From Arenibacter echinorum (lineage in GTDB: Bacteria > Bacteroidota > Bacteroidia > Flavobacteriales > Flavobacteriaceae), in NCBI RefSeq assembly GCF_003259375.1, contig NZ_QLLN01000001.1:411360-475359 (forward strand): a DNA stretch of 64,000 bases. Direction: 5' to 3'. A program made the translations under genes and the position numbers. Shown here one piece after another: positions 18,031-26,491 of this stretch (positions within the stretch are counted from its first letter, which is position 1; every line of letters begins with the position of its first letter). The notes beneath the pieces are model-generated. The model was not told the origin of the DNA and did no database searches. It saw nothing but the letters and a program-made list of their open reading frames with translations.

Positions 18031-18275
18031 ACCGGTTTTGGCGCTAAATACAAATAGCACTCTTAAGGATTAAATAAAGTTATTAGTTGCGTTTACTGTT
18101 AAAACACTTTTAAAATGGGCTATTTATAATCGTTGTGACCCATTAATTAATTAACTTTAACGGTTGGAGTCGATTACAAAAATGAATTTTTTGCGATGTT
18201 TTGATCAATTCCTTTATGGGCTCCAAAACATTTTAATTTTAGAGACGTTTATCAATTAAAGTATACAATATTATT

Positions 18276-19184
18276 ATGGAAGAGAAAATGATGATTATAG
18301 ACCCGCATGTACACATGAGCTCTAGGACAACAGATGATTATGAGGCAATGGCAGCCGCGGGTGTAGTGGCCATTATAGAGCCTTCGTTTTGGTTGGGGCA
18401 ACCACGGACCCAAGTAGGTTCTTTTCAAGATTATTATAGCAGCCTTGTGGGTTGGGAGCCTTTTAGGGCAAGTCAATTTGGGATACATCATTATTGCACC
18501 ATAGGATTAAATTCCAAGGAGGCCAATAATGAAGCCTTGGCGGAACAGGTAATTGAATTATTGCCATTGTACGTACATAAGGAAAATGTGGTAGCCATTG
18601 GTGAAATTGGTTATGACGATCAGACCCCTGCAGAAGATAAGTATTTTAGAATGCAGCTGGAGTTGGCCAAAGAACTGAACATTCCGGTACAGATACATAC
18701 CCCGCATAGGGATAAAAAGTCGGGTACCTTAAAAAGTATGGAGGTTTGTTTGGAACATGGTTTGGATCCTGGTATGGTTGTTATTGATCACAACAACGAA
18801 GAAACCGTTAAGGATGTATTGGATCGCGGTTTTTGGGCGGCATTTACGATTTATCCAAAAACCAAAATGGGGAACGAAAGAATGGTAGAGGTAGTAAGAA
18901 ATTTTGGAAGCAATCGAATTATTGTCGATAGTTCTGCGGACTGGGGGGTTAGCGATCCCTTAGCGGTGCCAAAAACGGCTTCCCTGATGTTAAAAAGGGG
19001 CATAGCAAAATCGGATGTGGTTAAAACCTGTTACCAAAATGCATTGGACATTTTTGGGAAAAATGGTAAGATGAAAGAATCCGATTGGTTAAATCCACAA
19101 GGCATCAATCAAACTAAATTATACAACGACAATAGTGTTTTACGAGGGCAGGAGCCTAAGGTTGATGTGGATAAAATAGTATAA
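18276..19184 (+). CDS. eboB: EboB: TatD-family metal-dependent hydrolase
   Basis: 302-residue amidohydrolase-fold protein. Metal-binding motifs: H11-V-H13 (IIDPHVHMSS), GEIGYD mid-protein, QIHTPH, a VVIDHNNEET segment and VDSSADWGVSDP near the end. The arrangement matches TatD-related hydrolases of the Ebo cluster rather than TatD DNases (which show TGLD). The substrate is unknown. The stop and the eboC start overlap (TAATG at 19182-19186), so B to F form one translationally coupled operon. An in-frame alternative start at residue 5 or 6 is possible, but M1 leaves the HxH motif at the same place. No clear promoter was found in the 245 nt upstream. Confidence 0.9.
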   Translation: MEEKMMIIDPHVHMSSRTTDDYEAMAAAGVVAIIEPSFWLGQPRTQVGSFQDYYSSLVGWEPFRASQFGIHHYCTIGLNSKEANNEALAEQVIELLPLYVHKENVVAIGEIGYDDQTPAEDKYFRMQLELAKELNIPVQIHTPHRDKKSGTLKSMEVCLEHGLDPGMVVIDHNNEETVKDVLDRGFWAAFTIYPKTKMGNERMVEVVRNFGSNRIIVDSSADWGVSDPLAVPKTASLMLKRGIAKSDVVKTCYQNALDIFGKNGKMKESDWLNPQGINQTKLYNDNSVLRGQEPKVDVDKIV

Positions 19185-20086
19185 TGAATCCTGTATTGAA
19201 AGGATATTTAAGGCTAGCCAGACCAGCAAATTTACCTACAGCTGCTGCCGATGTTTTGGCAGGTGTGGCTATTGCGGGCGTATTTATGGGTATTTTCCTT
19301 AATACGGATTGGAATACTTCCATGGTTGGGAAAATACTTTTGTTGGTGTTTTCCTCAGTGTTCCTTTATGCTGCCGGTGTGGTTCTCAATGACGTCTTTG
19401 ATCATAAATTGGACAAAACAGAGCGCCCGGAAAGACCCATTCCATCTGGATTGGTTTCTGTGCGATTTGCCGCAATCTTTGGAGGTGTGCTAATGAATTT
19501 AGGGGTACTATTTTCATTTTTGGTAGGCCCAGTAAGTGGAATGGTAGCTATTACTTTAGGACTTTCCATTCTTTTGTACGACGCCTTGGGGAAACACCAT
19601 TCCTTTTTTGGTCCACTTAATATGGGAGTTTGCAGAGGCTTAAATTTGCTTCTAGGGATTACCATTATGGGTGATTTTAGCAATTGGGGGTATTTTATTT
19701 TTCCAGTTTTATATATAGCGGCCATAACCCTGATAAGTAGGGGCGAAGTGCATGGGGACAATAAGAACCATATTATTTTTGCAGGGGGATTGTACAGTAG
19801 TGTGATTTTGGGATTAGTTGTTCTTTTTTCAACTACTGGCCTTAATTTATTGGAGGCCATTCCATTTCTATTACTGTTCGCTTTTTTAATATTTAGGCCT
19901 TTGTTGAGGGCATATGCAGAAAATTCGCCCAAGAACATTAAAAAGGCAGTAATGGCCGGGGTAATATCGATTATTGTTTTGGACGCAACCTTGGCCGTAG
20001 GATTTTCCCATTGGTGGGTAGGGTTGATTATACTGTTGCTATTGCCATTATCTATTTTTTTATCAAAACTGTTCGCAGTTACCTAA
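19184..20086 (+). CDS. eboC: EboC: UbiA-like prenyltransferase
   Basis: 300-residue integral membrane protein with about eight hydrophobic helices. The first Asp-rich motif is NDVFDHKLD (residues 69-77), followed by ERPIPSG, the classical UbiA signature; the second region reads YDALGKHHSFFGPLNMG. UbiA enzymes attach isoprenyl chains to aromatic acceptors, using Mg2+ held by the Asp motifs. In the Ebo cluster the substrate has not been identified. The ATG overlaps the eboB stop by one base and eboD follows 11 nt later. This gene is the strongest hint that the Ebo product is a prenylated or lipid-linked molecule handled at the membrane (inference). Confidence 0.92.
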   Translation: MNPVLKGYLRLARPANLPTAAADVLAGVAIAGVFMGIFLNTDWNTSMVGKILLLVFSSVFLYAAGVVLNDVFDHKLDKTERPERPIPSGLVSVRFAAIFGGVLMNLGVLFSFLVGPVSGMVAITLGLSILLYDALGKHHSFFGPLNMGVCRGLNLLLGITIMGDFSNWGYFIFPVLYIAAITLISRGEVHGDNKNHIIFAGGLYSSVILGLVVLFSTTGLNLLEAIPFLLLFAFLIFRPLLRAYAENSPKNIKKAVMAGVISIIVLDATLAVGFSHWWVGLIILLLLPLSIFLSKLFAVT

Positions 20087-20097
20087 CGTTTTAAAGT

Positions 20098-21279
20098 ATG
20101 TCACATTATAAACCAATAGAACAATCCTTTAAAGTAGCTTATGAGTATAAGCTACATTTTACGGAAAATATTTTTAGTTTGCACAACCCCTTGTTCAAGA
20201 ATATTATTAATGGGTATAACAATAAAGGGCATGTAAAAGTACTTTTTGTAATAGACAGTGGTGTATTGGCCTGCCATCCAAATTTAATGGCGGAAATTAC
20301 TTCCTATTGCACACAAAATAGTTCAGCGATACATCTAATGGAACAATTGGTGATTACTGGAGGGGAACAGTGTAAGAATGATTACCACAATGTGGAGCGG
20401 ATATTGAATGCCGTGAATGATAATCGAATTTGCAGGCATTCTTTTGTAGTGGCCATTGGGGGAGGTGCCATTATAGATATGGTGGGATATGCTGCCGCCA
20501 TAGCCCACAGGGGGGTGAAGCTGATAAGAATTCCTACTACAGTGCTGTCCCAGAACGATTCGGCCGTAGGGGTGAAGAATAGTTTTAATATTTTAGGCAA
20601 AAAGAATTTTCTGGGAACTTTTGCGCCAGCTTATGCCATAATAAACGACAGTAATTTTTTAACCACCTTGGAACAGCGCGATTGGATTTCCGGCATAGCC
20701 GAGGCGGTAAAAGTGGCTTTAATCAAGGATACGGTATTCTTTGATTTTATAGAAGAGAACAGTACACTGCTTCGGGCACGTGATATGGAGTCCATGGAGT
20801 ACTTAATTTATCGTTGTGCAGAGATGCATATGGAGCATATTGCCCTAGGGGGAGATCCCTTTGAAAGCGGTTCTTCCAGACCTTTGGATTTTGGCCATTG
20901 GGCAGCCCATAAATTGGAATACATGACCAATTATCAACTGAGACATGGCGAAGCTGTTGCAATTGGTATGGCCTTGGATTTGGTATATGCCCATTTTATA
21001 GGGTTGATAAGTAAGGAAACGCTGGACCGCATTTTAAAAGTTCTGGAACAAATTGGGTTCGATTTACATATCCCTATTGAAAAAGACAGTGATCTGGATG
21101 ATTTGTTAAACGGCATTCAGGAATTTAGGGAGCATTTGGGAGGGGAACTTACTATTACCTTGATATCCAAAATAGGCAGCAAACACGATGTGCATGAAAT
21201 TGATGTTGCCACCATGGAAAAAGCAATCGTATGGTTAAACGAAATGTACAAACCTAAAGTATCCAATACCACATGTTAA
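20098..21279 (+). CDS. eboD: EboD: 3-dehydroquinate synthase-like sugar phosphate cyclase
   Basis: 393 residues with the sugar phosphate cyclase fold. NAD-binding VVAIGGGAIIDMVGYAA and RIPTTVLSQNDSAVGVKNS are well preserved; GIAEAVKVALIKD and the metal-ligand region RHGEAVAIGMALDL and GHWAAHKLE are seen. These match dehydroquinate synthase chemistry, but the gene belongs to the Ebo lineage, and product (dehydroquinate, valiolone-type cyclitol or other) cannot be assigned. No other shikimate genes are adjacent, which argues against a role in aromatic amino acid synthesis. Its 3' end overlaps eboE by 7 nt. Confidence 0.9.
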   Translation: MSHYKPIEQSFKVAYEYKLHFTENIFSLHNPLFKNIINGYNNKGHVKVLFVIDSGVLACHPNLMAEITSYCTQNSSAIHLMEQLVITGGEQCKNDYHNVERILNAVNDNRICRHSFVVAIGGGAIIDMVGYAAAIAHRGVKLIRIPTTVLSQNDSAVGVKNSFNILGKKNFLGTFAPAYAIINDSNFLTTLEQRDWISGIAEAVKVALIKDTVFFDFIEENSTLLRARDMESMEYLIYRCAEMHMEHIALGGDPFESGSSRPLDFGHWAAHKLEYMTNYQLRHGEAVAIGMALDLVYAHFIGLISKETLDRILKVLEQIGFDLHIPIEKDSDLDDLLNGIQEFREHLGGELTITLISKIGSKHDVHEIDVATMEKAIVWLNEMYKPKVSNTTC

Positions 21280-22466
21280 TACAAAACAAATATCATCTAA
21301 GCTATTGTAGCAATATCCATCCTGGTGAAGATTGGGAGCAGACCTATAATAGCCTAAAAAAATATCTTCCTAAAATAAAGAAGGAAGTTTCTCCGGAATC
21401 CCCTTTTGGTATTGGACTGCGTTTGTCCAATGTGGCAAGTTTGGGGCTAAATGAAGGTAGTAATTTGAAAGATTTCAAGGATTGGTTGGACCAAAATCAA
21501 TTCTATGTTTTTACCATGAACGGTTTCCCTTATGGAAATTTTCACAACGAAAGGGTGAAAGATATGGTACATGCCCCAGATTGGACCACCAAGGAAAGAT
21601 TGGATTATACGAAGCGACTTTTTGATCAATTGGCCTTTTTAGTTCCTGAAGGTATTTCGGGAGGTATTTCTACTTCACCTGTCAGTTATAGGCACTGGCA
21701 TAATTCTAAGGAAGCTTTGGACAAGGCCTTTGCAACCGGAGCCGAAAGTATGGCAGAGATTGTTTTGCAGTTGGTAGAAATTGAAAGGAATACGGGTAAA
21801 TATCTGCATATGGATATAGAACCGGAGCCGGATGGTATGTTAGAGAATAGCGATGAGGTAGTTCACTTTTACGATACCTATTTGATTCCCAGATCAACCC
21901 AAAAATTGATTGATGTTTTGGGGTGTAACAAGGAAACGGCCAAGGATTTAATTCTAAGACATATAACGGTTTGTTATGATGTCTGCCACTTTTCCCTAGC
22001 CTATGAGGAACCGGAACATACTTTGGAAAAATTTAACAAAGCGGGAATAAAGGTTGGTAAAATACAAGTGAGCTCTGCCCTTAAAATACTTTTTAAGGAG
22101 GGTGAAAATGAGGCTATATGGCACTCGCTTAGTCAGTTTAACGAACCCACTTACTTGCATCAGGTCACCGAAAAGATAGGTGACAAAATAGTTACCTATA
22201 AGGATCTGCCCGAAGTTTTGAAGCATCGCTCCGATGCCAAAGAGCTAAGGTCCCATTTTCATGTACCCATTTTTTTGGAAAAGTACGACCATTTATTTTC
22301 TACCCAGGACCAAATACTCAAGGTGTTGGAATATCTAAGGAAAGATCAATTTTCGGATCAATTGGAGATTGAGACCTATACATGGGATGTTTTGCCTAAA
22401 GATCTTAAAACCGAACTGTCCAATTGCATTGTTCGTGAAATTGAATGGTTAAAGAGTAAAATTTAA
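21273..22466 (+). CDS. eboE: EboE: TIM-barrel metabolite-traffic protein (xylose isomerase-like)
   Basis: 397 residues, predicted TIM barrel of the AP-endonuclease/xylose-isomerase type. Candidate metal-binding segments are YLHMDIEPEPDGML, VCYDVCHFSLAYEEP and the C-terminal ETYTWDVLP. Homologues are annotated as metabolite traffic protein EboE; the reaction is unknown. The ATG at 21273 lies within the eboD end (7-nt overlap), which fixes the start and implies coupling. eboF follows 3 nt after the stop. No signal peptide, so cytoplasmic. Confidence 0.9.
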   Translation: MLIQNKYHLSYCSNIHPGEDWEQTYNSLKKYLPKIKKEVSPESPFGIGLRLSNVASLGLNEGSNLKDFKDWLDQNQFYVFTMNGFPYGNFHNERVKDMVHAPDWTTKERLDYTKRLFDQLAFLVPEGISGGISTSPVSYRHWHNSKEALDKAFATGAESMAEIVLQLVEIERNTGKYLHMDIEPEPDGMLENSDEVVHFYDTYLIPRSTQKLIDVLGCNKETAKDLILRHITVCYDVCHFSLAYEEPEHTLEKFNKAGIKVGKIQVSSALKILFKEGENEAIWHSLSQFNEPTYLHQVTEKIGDKIVTYKDLPEVLKHRSDAKELRSHFHVPIFLEKYDHLFSTQDQILKVLEYLRKDQFSDQLEIETYTWDVLPKDLKTELSNCIVREIEWLKSKI

Positions 22467-22469
22467 GGA

Positions 22470-23846
22470 ATGAAGAAAACCGTAGTGCTTAACGTTGTAG
22501 GATTAACACGGGGATTGATAGGGGAGCATACACCCTTTATTAAATCTTTTATGGAGAGAGGAGCTTCGGCAACTATTACACCACAATTGCCTGCAGTGAC
22601 CTGTGCAGTTCAAGCCACCTATTTAACAGGCAAAACGCCATCTGAACATGGTATAGTTGGTAATGGTTGGTATTTTAAGGAGGAGCATGAGGTTAAGTTT
22701 TGGCGTCAATCCAATAGCCTTATCCAATCCGAAAAAATATGGGACAAACTAAAAAAGCTGGACAGTAATTTTAGCTGTTCCAATATGTTCTGGTGGTACA
22801 ATATGTACTCTAATGTAGATTACAGTGTTACTCCCAGACCAAATTATTTGGCAGATGGAAGGAAGATTCCTGATGTGTATTCCTATCCCGCGGAACTAAG
22901 GGACCATTTGCAAAAGGAATTGGGGACATTTCCGCTTTTCCACTTTTGGGGCCCAAAAACATCTATAAAATCCAGTCAATGGATTGCGGATGCCAGTTTA
23001 AAAACGGACGTTTTACATGATCCCACCCTCACCTTGGTCTACCTACCGCATTTAGACTACAATATGCAACGCTACGGGACCGATCTAACCAAAATTTCAG
23101 GCGACCTAAGGGAGATCGATGATGTAGTTAAACAATTGGTGGAATATTATGAGGCTAAATCGGCCCATATTATTCTACTTTCAGAATATGGGATAACCAA
23201 TGTGAATAATCCAATTCATTTGAATAGAAAACTTAGGCAAGAGGGTTACCTCGATATACGGGTAGAAAGGGGACTGGAATTATTGGATGCAGGAGCCAGT
23301 AAGGCATTTGCCGTTGCAGACCATCAGTTGGCCCATGTATATGTAAAGGATAGAGAGGATATAGATAAGGTCAAGGCTATATTAGAAGGCCTTAAGGGGG
23401 TAGAGCAAGTGCTGTCTGGTGACGAAATTAAAGATCTGCAATTGGATCATGAACGTTGTGGAGATTTGGTGGTGATTGCGGATAAGGATTCTTGGTTTAC
23501 CTATTACTTTTGGTTGGATGATAATAAGGCACCTGATTATGCAAGAATGGTAGACATTCACAAAAAACCAGGATACGATCCGGTGGAGATGCTGCTGGAT
23601 CCAAAGGATAAATTCTTGATGCCAAAGGTTATGTGGAAGTTGTTGAAAAAGAAATTGGGTTTCCGAACGGTAATGGATATTATTCCCTTGGACGCCACTT
23701 TGGTTAAAGGGTCACATGGTAGGATGCCCGAGAATTCCAATGATCATCCAATATTGATAACCAATAATAAAAGCGCTACTTTAAAGGATAGTCTATTGGC
23801 AACGGAAGTGTACGGTATTATAGAGAACCATCTTATAAATTCTTAG
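22470..23846 (+). CDS. eboF: EboF: alkaline phosphatase-superfamily (nucleotide pyrophosphatase-like) protein
   Basis: 458 residues. The fold is recognised from HTPFIKSFMERGASATI, LPAVTCAVQATYLTGKTPSE and HGIVGNGWYF, where the Thr/Cys region corresponds to the nucleophile loop of phosphodiesterases. Later DHQLAHVYV and KGSHGRMPEN supply further metal-binding-type His residues. The first metal ligand, usually Asp in a DGL motif, is Val here (NVVGLT, residues 8-13), so activity may differ from classical pyrophosphatases. No signal peptide is visible: the protein starts MKKTVVLNVVG, a beta-strand. It is the last eboB-F gene; a TMEM220-like gene follows after 1 nt. Confidence 0.88.
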   Translation: MKKTVVLNVVGLTRGLIGEHTPFIKSFMERGASATITPQLPAVTCAVQATYLTGKTPSEHGIVGNGWYFKEEHEVKFWRQSNSLIQSEKIWDKLKKLDSNFSCSNMFWWYNMYSNVDYSVTPRPNYLADGRKIPDVYSYPAELRDHLQKELGTFPLFHFWGPKTSIKSSQWIADASLKTDVLHDPTLTLVYLPHLDYNMQRYGTDLTKISGDLREIDDVVKQLVEYYEAKSAHIILLSEYGITNVNNPIHLNRKLRQEGYLDIRVERGLELLDAGASKAFAVADHQLAHVYVKDREDIDKVKAILEGLKGVEQVLSGDEIKDLQLDHERCGDLVVIADKDSWFTYYFWLDDNKAPDYARMVDIHKKPGYDPVEMLLDPKDKFLMPKVMWKLLKKKLGFRTVMDIIPLDATLVKGSHGRMPENSNDHPILITNNKSATLKDSLLATEVYGIIENHLINS

Positions 23847-23847
23847 C

Positions 23848-24207
23848 ATGAGGCTTTTTTCCAAGATATTTTCGGGGGTATTTACCGTATTGTTTGTTTG
23901 GGCGGCATTTGTCCAATACAACGACCCGGATGCCTTTATGTGGTACTTCATTTACGGAATAGCGGCTGGGGCATCATTTTTGTTTTTCCTTGGCAAATTG
24001 AATTTATTGATTCCTGTTGTGCTATCGTTTGCTTATTTAATTGGGGCGTGGATTTTTTGGCCTGATTACTTTGAAGGAGTTTCAATAGATGGGGGAAATA
24101 TAGATAATATAGAACATGCTAGGGAGTCCTTGGGACTCATAATTAATGCTTTGGTAATGTTGTTCTATGTTTGGAGGGTTAAGGTTGGAAGGGCGCTAAA
24201 TATCTAA
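23848..24207 (+). CDS. TMEM220-like small membrane protein
   Basis: 119 residues with about four hydrophobic helices. The N-terminal helix is followed by QYNDPDAFMWYFIYG, a signature of the transmembrane-220 family, whose function is unknown. It starts one base after the eboF stop and is probably the last gene of the Ebo operon. Its end overlaps the convergent dnaX by 12 nt (24196-24207), leaving no room for an intrinsic terminator between them. An Ebo-related role is inferred from position only. Confidence 0.85.
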   Translation: MRLFSKIFSGVFTVLFVWAAFVQYNDPDAFMWYFIYGIAAGASFLFFLGKLNLLIPVVLSFAYLIGAWIFWPDYFEGVSIDGGNIDNIEHARESLGLIINALVMLFYVWRVKVGRALNI

Positions 24208-26031
24208 ATCGAACTCTTTTCGCAAAAGATCTATAGCCGGATTTTTTTCCCTTAATTTCATGTACTTTTCTTCTGGGGTAAATGCAAATTTCTTGGCAGT
24301 GGCCTCGTTTACAGTTATTCGCAGTTGTATAAAGTGGTTGTTGAGCTTTAGTTTTAAATACTCCATAAGGTCGTACTTTTCCCGCTCAATTTCTTTTTTC
24401 ATGGTGCCATTTGGCAATTCTATCCAAATAGTAAAATTATCCGTAAGCTTGGGAACATCCGAATGCAGGTTGGATGCCAAAATTTTACGCCCATCATTAT
24501 CCAAAATTTCAACGAAATCTGCCCAATGTTTTTGCATTTCTGCCTCTATAAAATTGGCTTTGGGAAGGTTGCTTTCATCAATAACATCTTCTTTTTTATT
24601 CAGTTGATGTTCCTTTTTGGCCTTTAAGCTGGAAAGTGAAAGACCAGAAACCCTCCTTTCGGCAGATTTTATGTTGATTTTGGTCCTAGGCGCTGGATTG
24701 GACTCCTGGGCAACATTTACGGATCCACTCCCATCACTTTTGTGTGTCTTTGTGGAAGTATGTAAAGGGGAAGCTTGGTTCTGGGGAGTTTGTTCCTCTA
24801 CAATGACGCTTTCGGTAATCGGTGCTTTGGTAGGGGTGGTTTTTGCCTCCGTTTGGTTGGACTGGATTTCTTTCGCTACAGCGGTAGGACGACTAACCTT
24901 ATAAAAGGAGGCGGGGATAATAAAATCTGGTTTGTTGCGACCATTCCCTAAGGATTCAGACTTTTTTTTTTCTCCATCAAAATCGATAGAGGCTAATTTC
25001 ATTAAGGTCAATTCAACAAGAAGACGTTGATTTTTACTGGACTTGTACTTTATGTCGCAATCGTTGGCCAAATCGATCGCCGATAAAAGAAAGCCACTAG
25101 TTGTGTTTTTGGATTGTTCGCTGTAGTGTTTTTTTGCCTCCTCCCCAACTTCCAGGAGTTCTATAGTGTTCTGATGCTGGCATACCATTAAATCCCTAAA
25201 ATGTGAAGCTAGGCCACTTATAAAATGGTGTCCATCAAACCCCCTGGCCAAGGTTTCATTAAAAAGAATGAGTAAGCCGGGAATATCATGCTTTAGAATA
25301 AGATCCGTAGCAGCGAAATAGGTGTCGTAATCCAGAACGTTTAAATTCTCGGTTACGGCTTTTCTGGTCAGTTTTTTGCCCGAGAAACTCACTACTCTGT
25401 CAAAGATGGAAAGTGCATCGCGCATAGCGCCATCAGCTTTTTGGGCTATGATATGAAGTGCATCGTCTTCAGCTTCTATTTCTTGGTTCTCCGCGATATA
25501 TTTAAGGTATTCGGCAGCATCCTTAACTGTGATGCGCTTAAAATCAAATATCTGGCAGCGAGACAGTATTGTAGGTATAATCTTATGCTTTTCCGTTGTG
25601 GCCAATATAAATATGGCATGTGCGGGTGGTTCCTCCAACGTCTTTAAGAAAGCATTGAAGGCGGCCTGGGACAGCATGTGCACCTCATCAATAATGTATA
25701 CCTTGTATTTTCCAACTTGTGGGGGTATGCGCACTTGACTTGTAAGCTCCCTTATATCATCTACCGAATTGTTAGATGCGGCATCCAGCTCAAAAATATT
25801 AAAGGCAAAGTCCTCATCTTCGTTCGTTCTACCATCTTGATTGATCTGCTTTGCCAGAATACGGGCACAAGTAGTTTTTCCTACCCCTCTGGGACCCGTA
25901 AACAATAGTGCCTGAGCCAGGTGATCATTGTCTATGGCATTAGTAAGGGTATTGGTAATAGCCTGTTGCCCAACAACATCCTTAAATGTTTGGGGCCTGT
26001 ATTTTCTGGCGGATACTATAAAAGGTTCCAA
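24196..26031 (-). CDS. dnaX: DNA polymerase III gamma/tau subunit (clamp loader)
   Basis: Motor subunit of the clamp loader. The 611 residues include Walker A GPRGVGKT (46-53), Walker B region YIIDEVHMLSQAAFNA, sensor/Arg-finger region ILATTEKHKIIPTILSRCQI, the collar domain, a low-complexity linker (about 370-490), and a C-terminal tau-like region. The four-cysteine zinc module that normally follows Walker A is missing: residues 60-78 form a short acidic loop instead (QINQDGRTNEDED). This appears typical for Flavobacteriia and is not damage. No slippery A-run for frameshifting was evident. A -7-like promoter lies about 50 nt upstream. Convergent with the Ebo operon. Confidence 0.95.
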   Translation of the reverse strand: MEPFIVSARKYRPQTFKDVVGQQAITNTLTNAIDNDHLAQALLFTGPRGVGKTTCARILAKQINQDGRTNEDEDFAFNIFELDAASNNSVDDIRELTSQVRIPPQVGKYKVYIIDEVHMLSQAAFNAFLKTLEEPPAHAIFILATTEKHKIIPTILSRCQIFDFKRITVKDAAEYLKYIAENQEIEAEDDALHIIAQKADGAMRDALSIFDRVVSFSGKKLTRKAVTENLNVLDYDTYFAATDLILKHDIPGLLILFNETLARGFDGHHFISGLASHFRDLMVCQHQNTIELLEVGEEAKKHYSEQSKNTTSGFLLSAIDLANDCDIKYKSSKNQRLLVELTLMKLASIDFDGEKKKSESLGNGRNKPDFIIPASFYKVSRPTAVAKEIQSNQTEAKTTPTKAPITESVIVEEQTPQNQASPLHTSTKTHKSDGSGSVNVAQESNPAPRTKINIKSAERRVSGLSLSSLKAKKEHQLNKKEDVIDESNLPKANFIEAEMQKHWADFVEILDNDGRKILASNLHSDVPKLTDNFTIWIELPNGTMKKEIEREKYDLMEYLKLKLNNHFIQLRITVNEATAKKFAFTPEEKYMKLREKNPAIDLLRKEFDLDI

Positions 26032-26081
26032 GGCTATTAACTTAAATTCGGTGTAAAAATAATACCCCGATGGGTTAAGTA

Positions 26082-26089
26082 CAAATATA
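26082..26089 (-). promoter_or_regulatory. Candidate -7 element for dnaX
   Basis: On the minus strand TATATTTG matches TAnnTTTG and lies 51 nt upstream of the dnaX ATG. No -33 box was found. Confidence 0.45.
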
Positions 26090-26154
26090 AAAATAGCATT
26101 GCATTAAAGGGCCTATTTAACTTTCTTTAGTACTTTATTTATCAACAATTGAAT

Positions 26155-26162
26155 TACCTTTG
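26155..26162 (+). promoter_or_regulatory. Promoter -7 element of rnpB
   Basis: TACCTTTG ends 4 nt before the first paired base of the RNase P RNA, the spacing expected for a Bacteroidota -7 box. A weak TTTA lies 17 nt upstream as a possible -33 element. Confidence 0.7.
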
Positions 26163-26166
26163 CAAT

Positions 26167-26475
26167 AGCAGGTCGCCTTATCGCTCCCCGCGTTCCGTGG
26201 GGGGAGGAAAGTCCGGACACCATAGTGCAGTATAGCGGGTAACGCCCGTCCGTCGAGAGATGAGGACAAGTGCAACAGAAAGTATGTACAGGTTATGCTG
26301 TAGTGAAACCAGGTAAACTCTATACGGTGCAACGTCATGTAAATCAGTGTTTGAGGGCTGCACGCCCAAGCTGAAGGGTAGGCGGTTAGAGCCTTTGGGC
26401 AACCATTGGCCTAGATAAATGATAGGGAGGCCATGAAGCAATTCAAGGTTAACAGAATCCGGCTTATGACCTGCT
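26167..26475 (+). ncRNA. rnpB: RNase P RNA (class A)
   Basis: Catalytic RNA that removes the 5' leader of pre-tRNAs. Ends are set by the P1 helix: AGCAGGTC at 26167-26174 pairs with GACCTGCT at 26468-26475. Conserved core elements are seen in order: GAGGAAAGTCCGGACACCAT (CR I region), ACAGAAAGTA, GTGAAACCAGGTAAACTC, AAATGATAGGGAGG and ACAGAATCCGGCTTA before the 3' P1 strand. A T-run follows directly and should terminate transcription. Length of about 309 nt is somewhat short but in range for Bacteroidota. Open frames inside it are not genes. Confidence 0.96.
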
Positions 26476-26491
26476 TTTTTTTAATGAGACA

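Noticed and set aside
19402-19938. 178-codon minus-strand frame opposite eboC
   Set aside because: Antisense of a membrane protein with a clear UbiA motif; the antisense product shows no family features.
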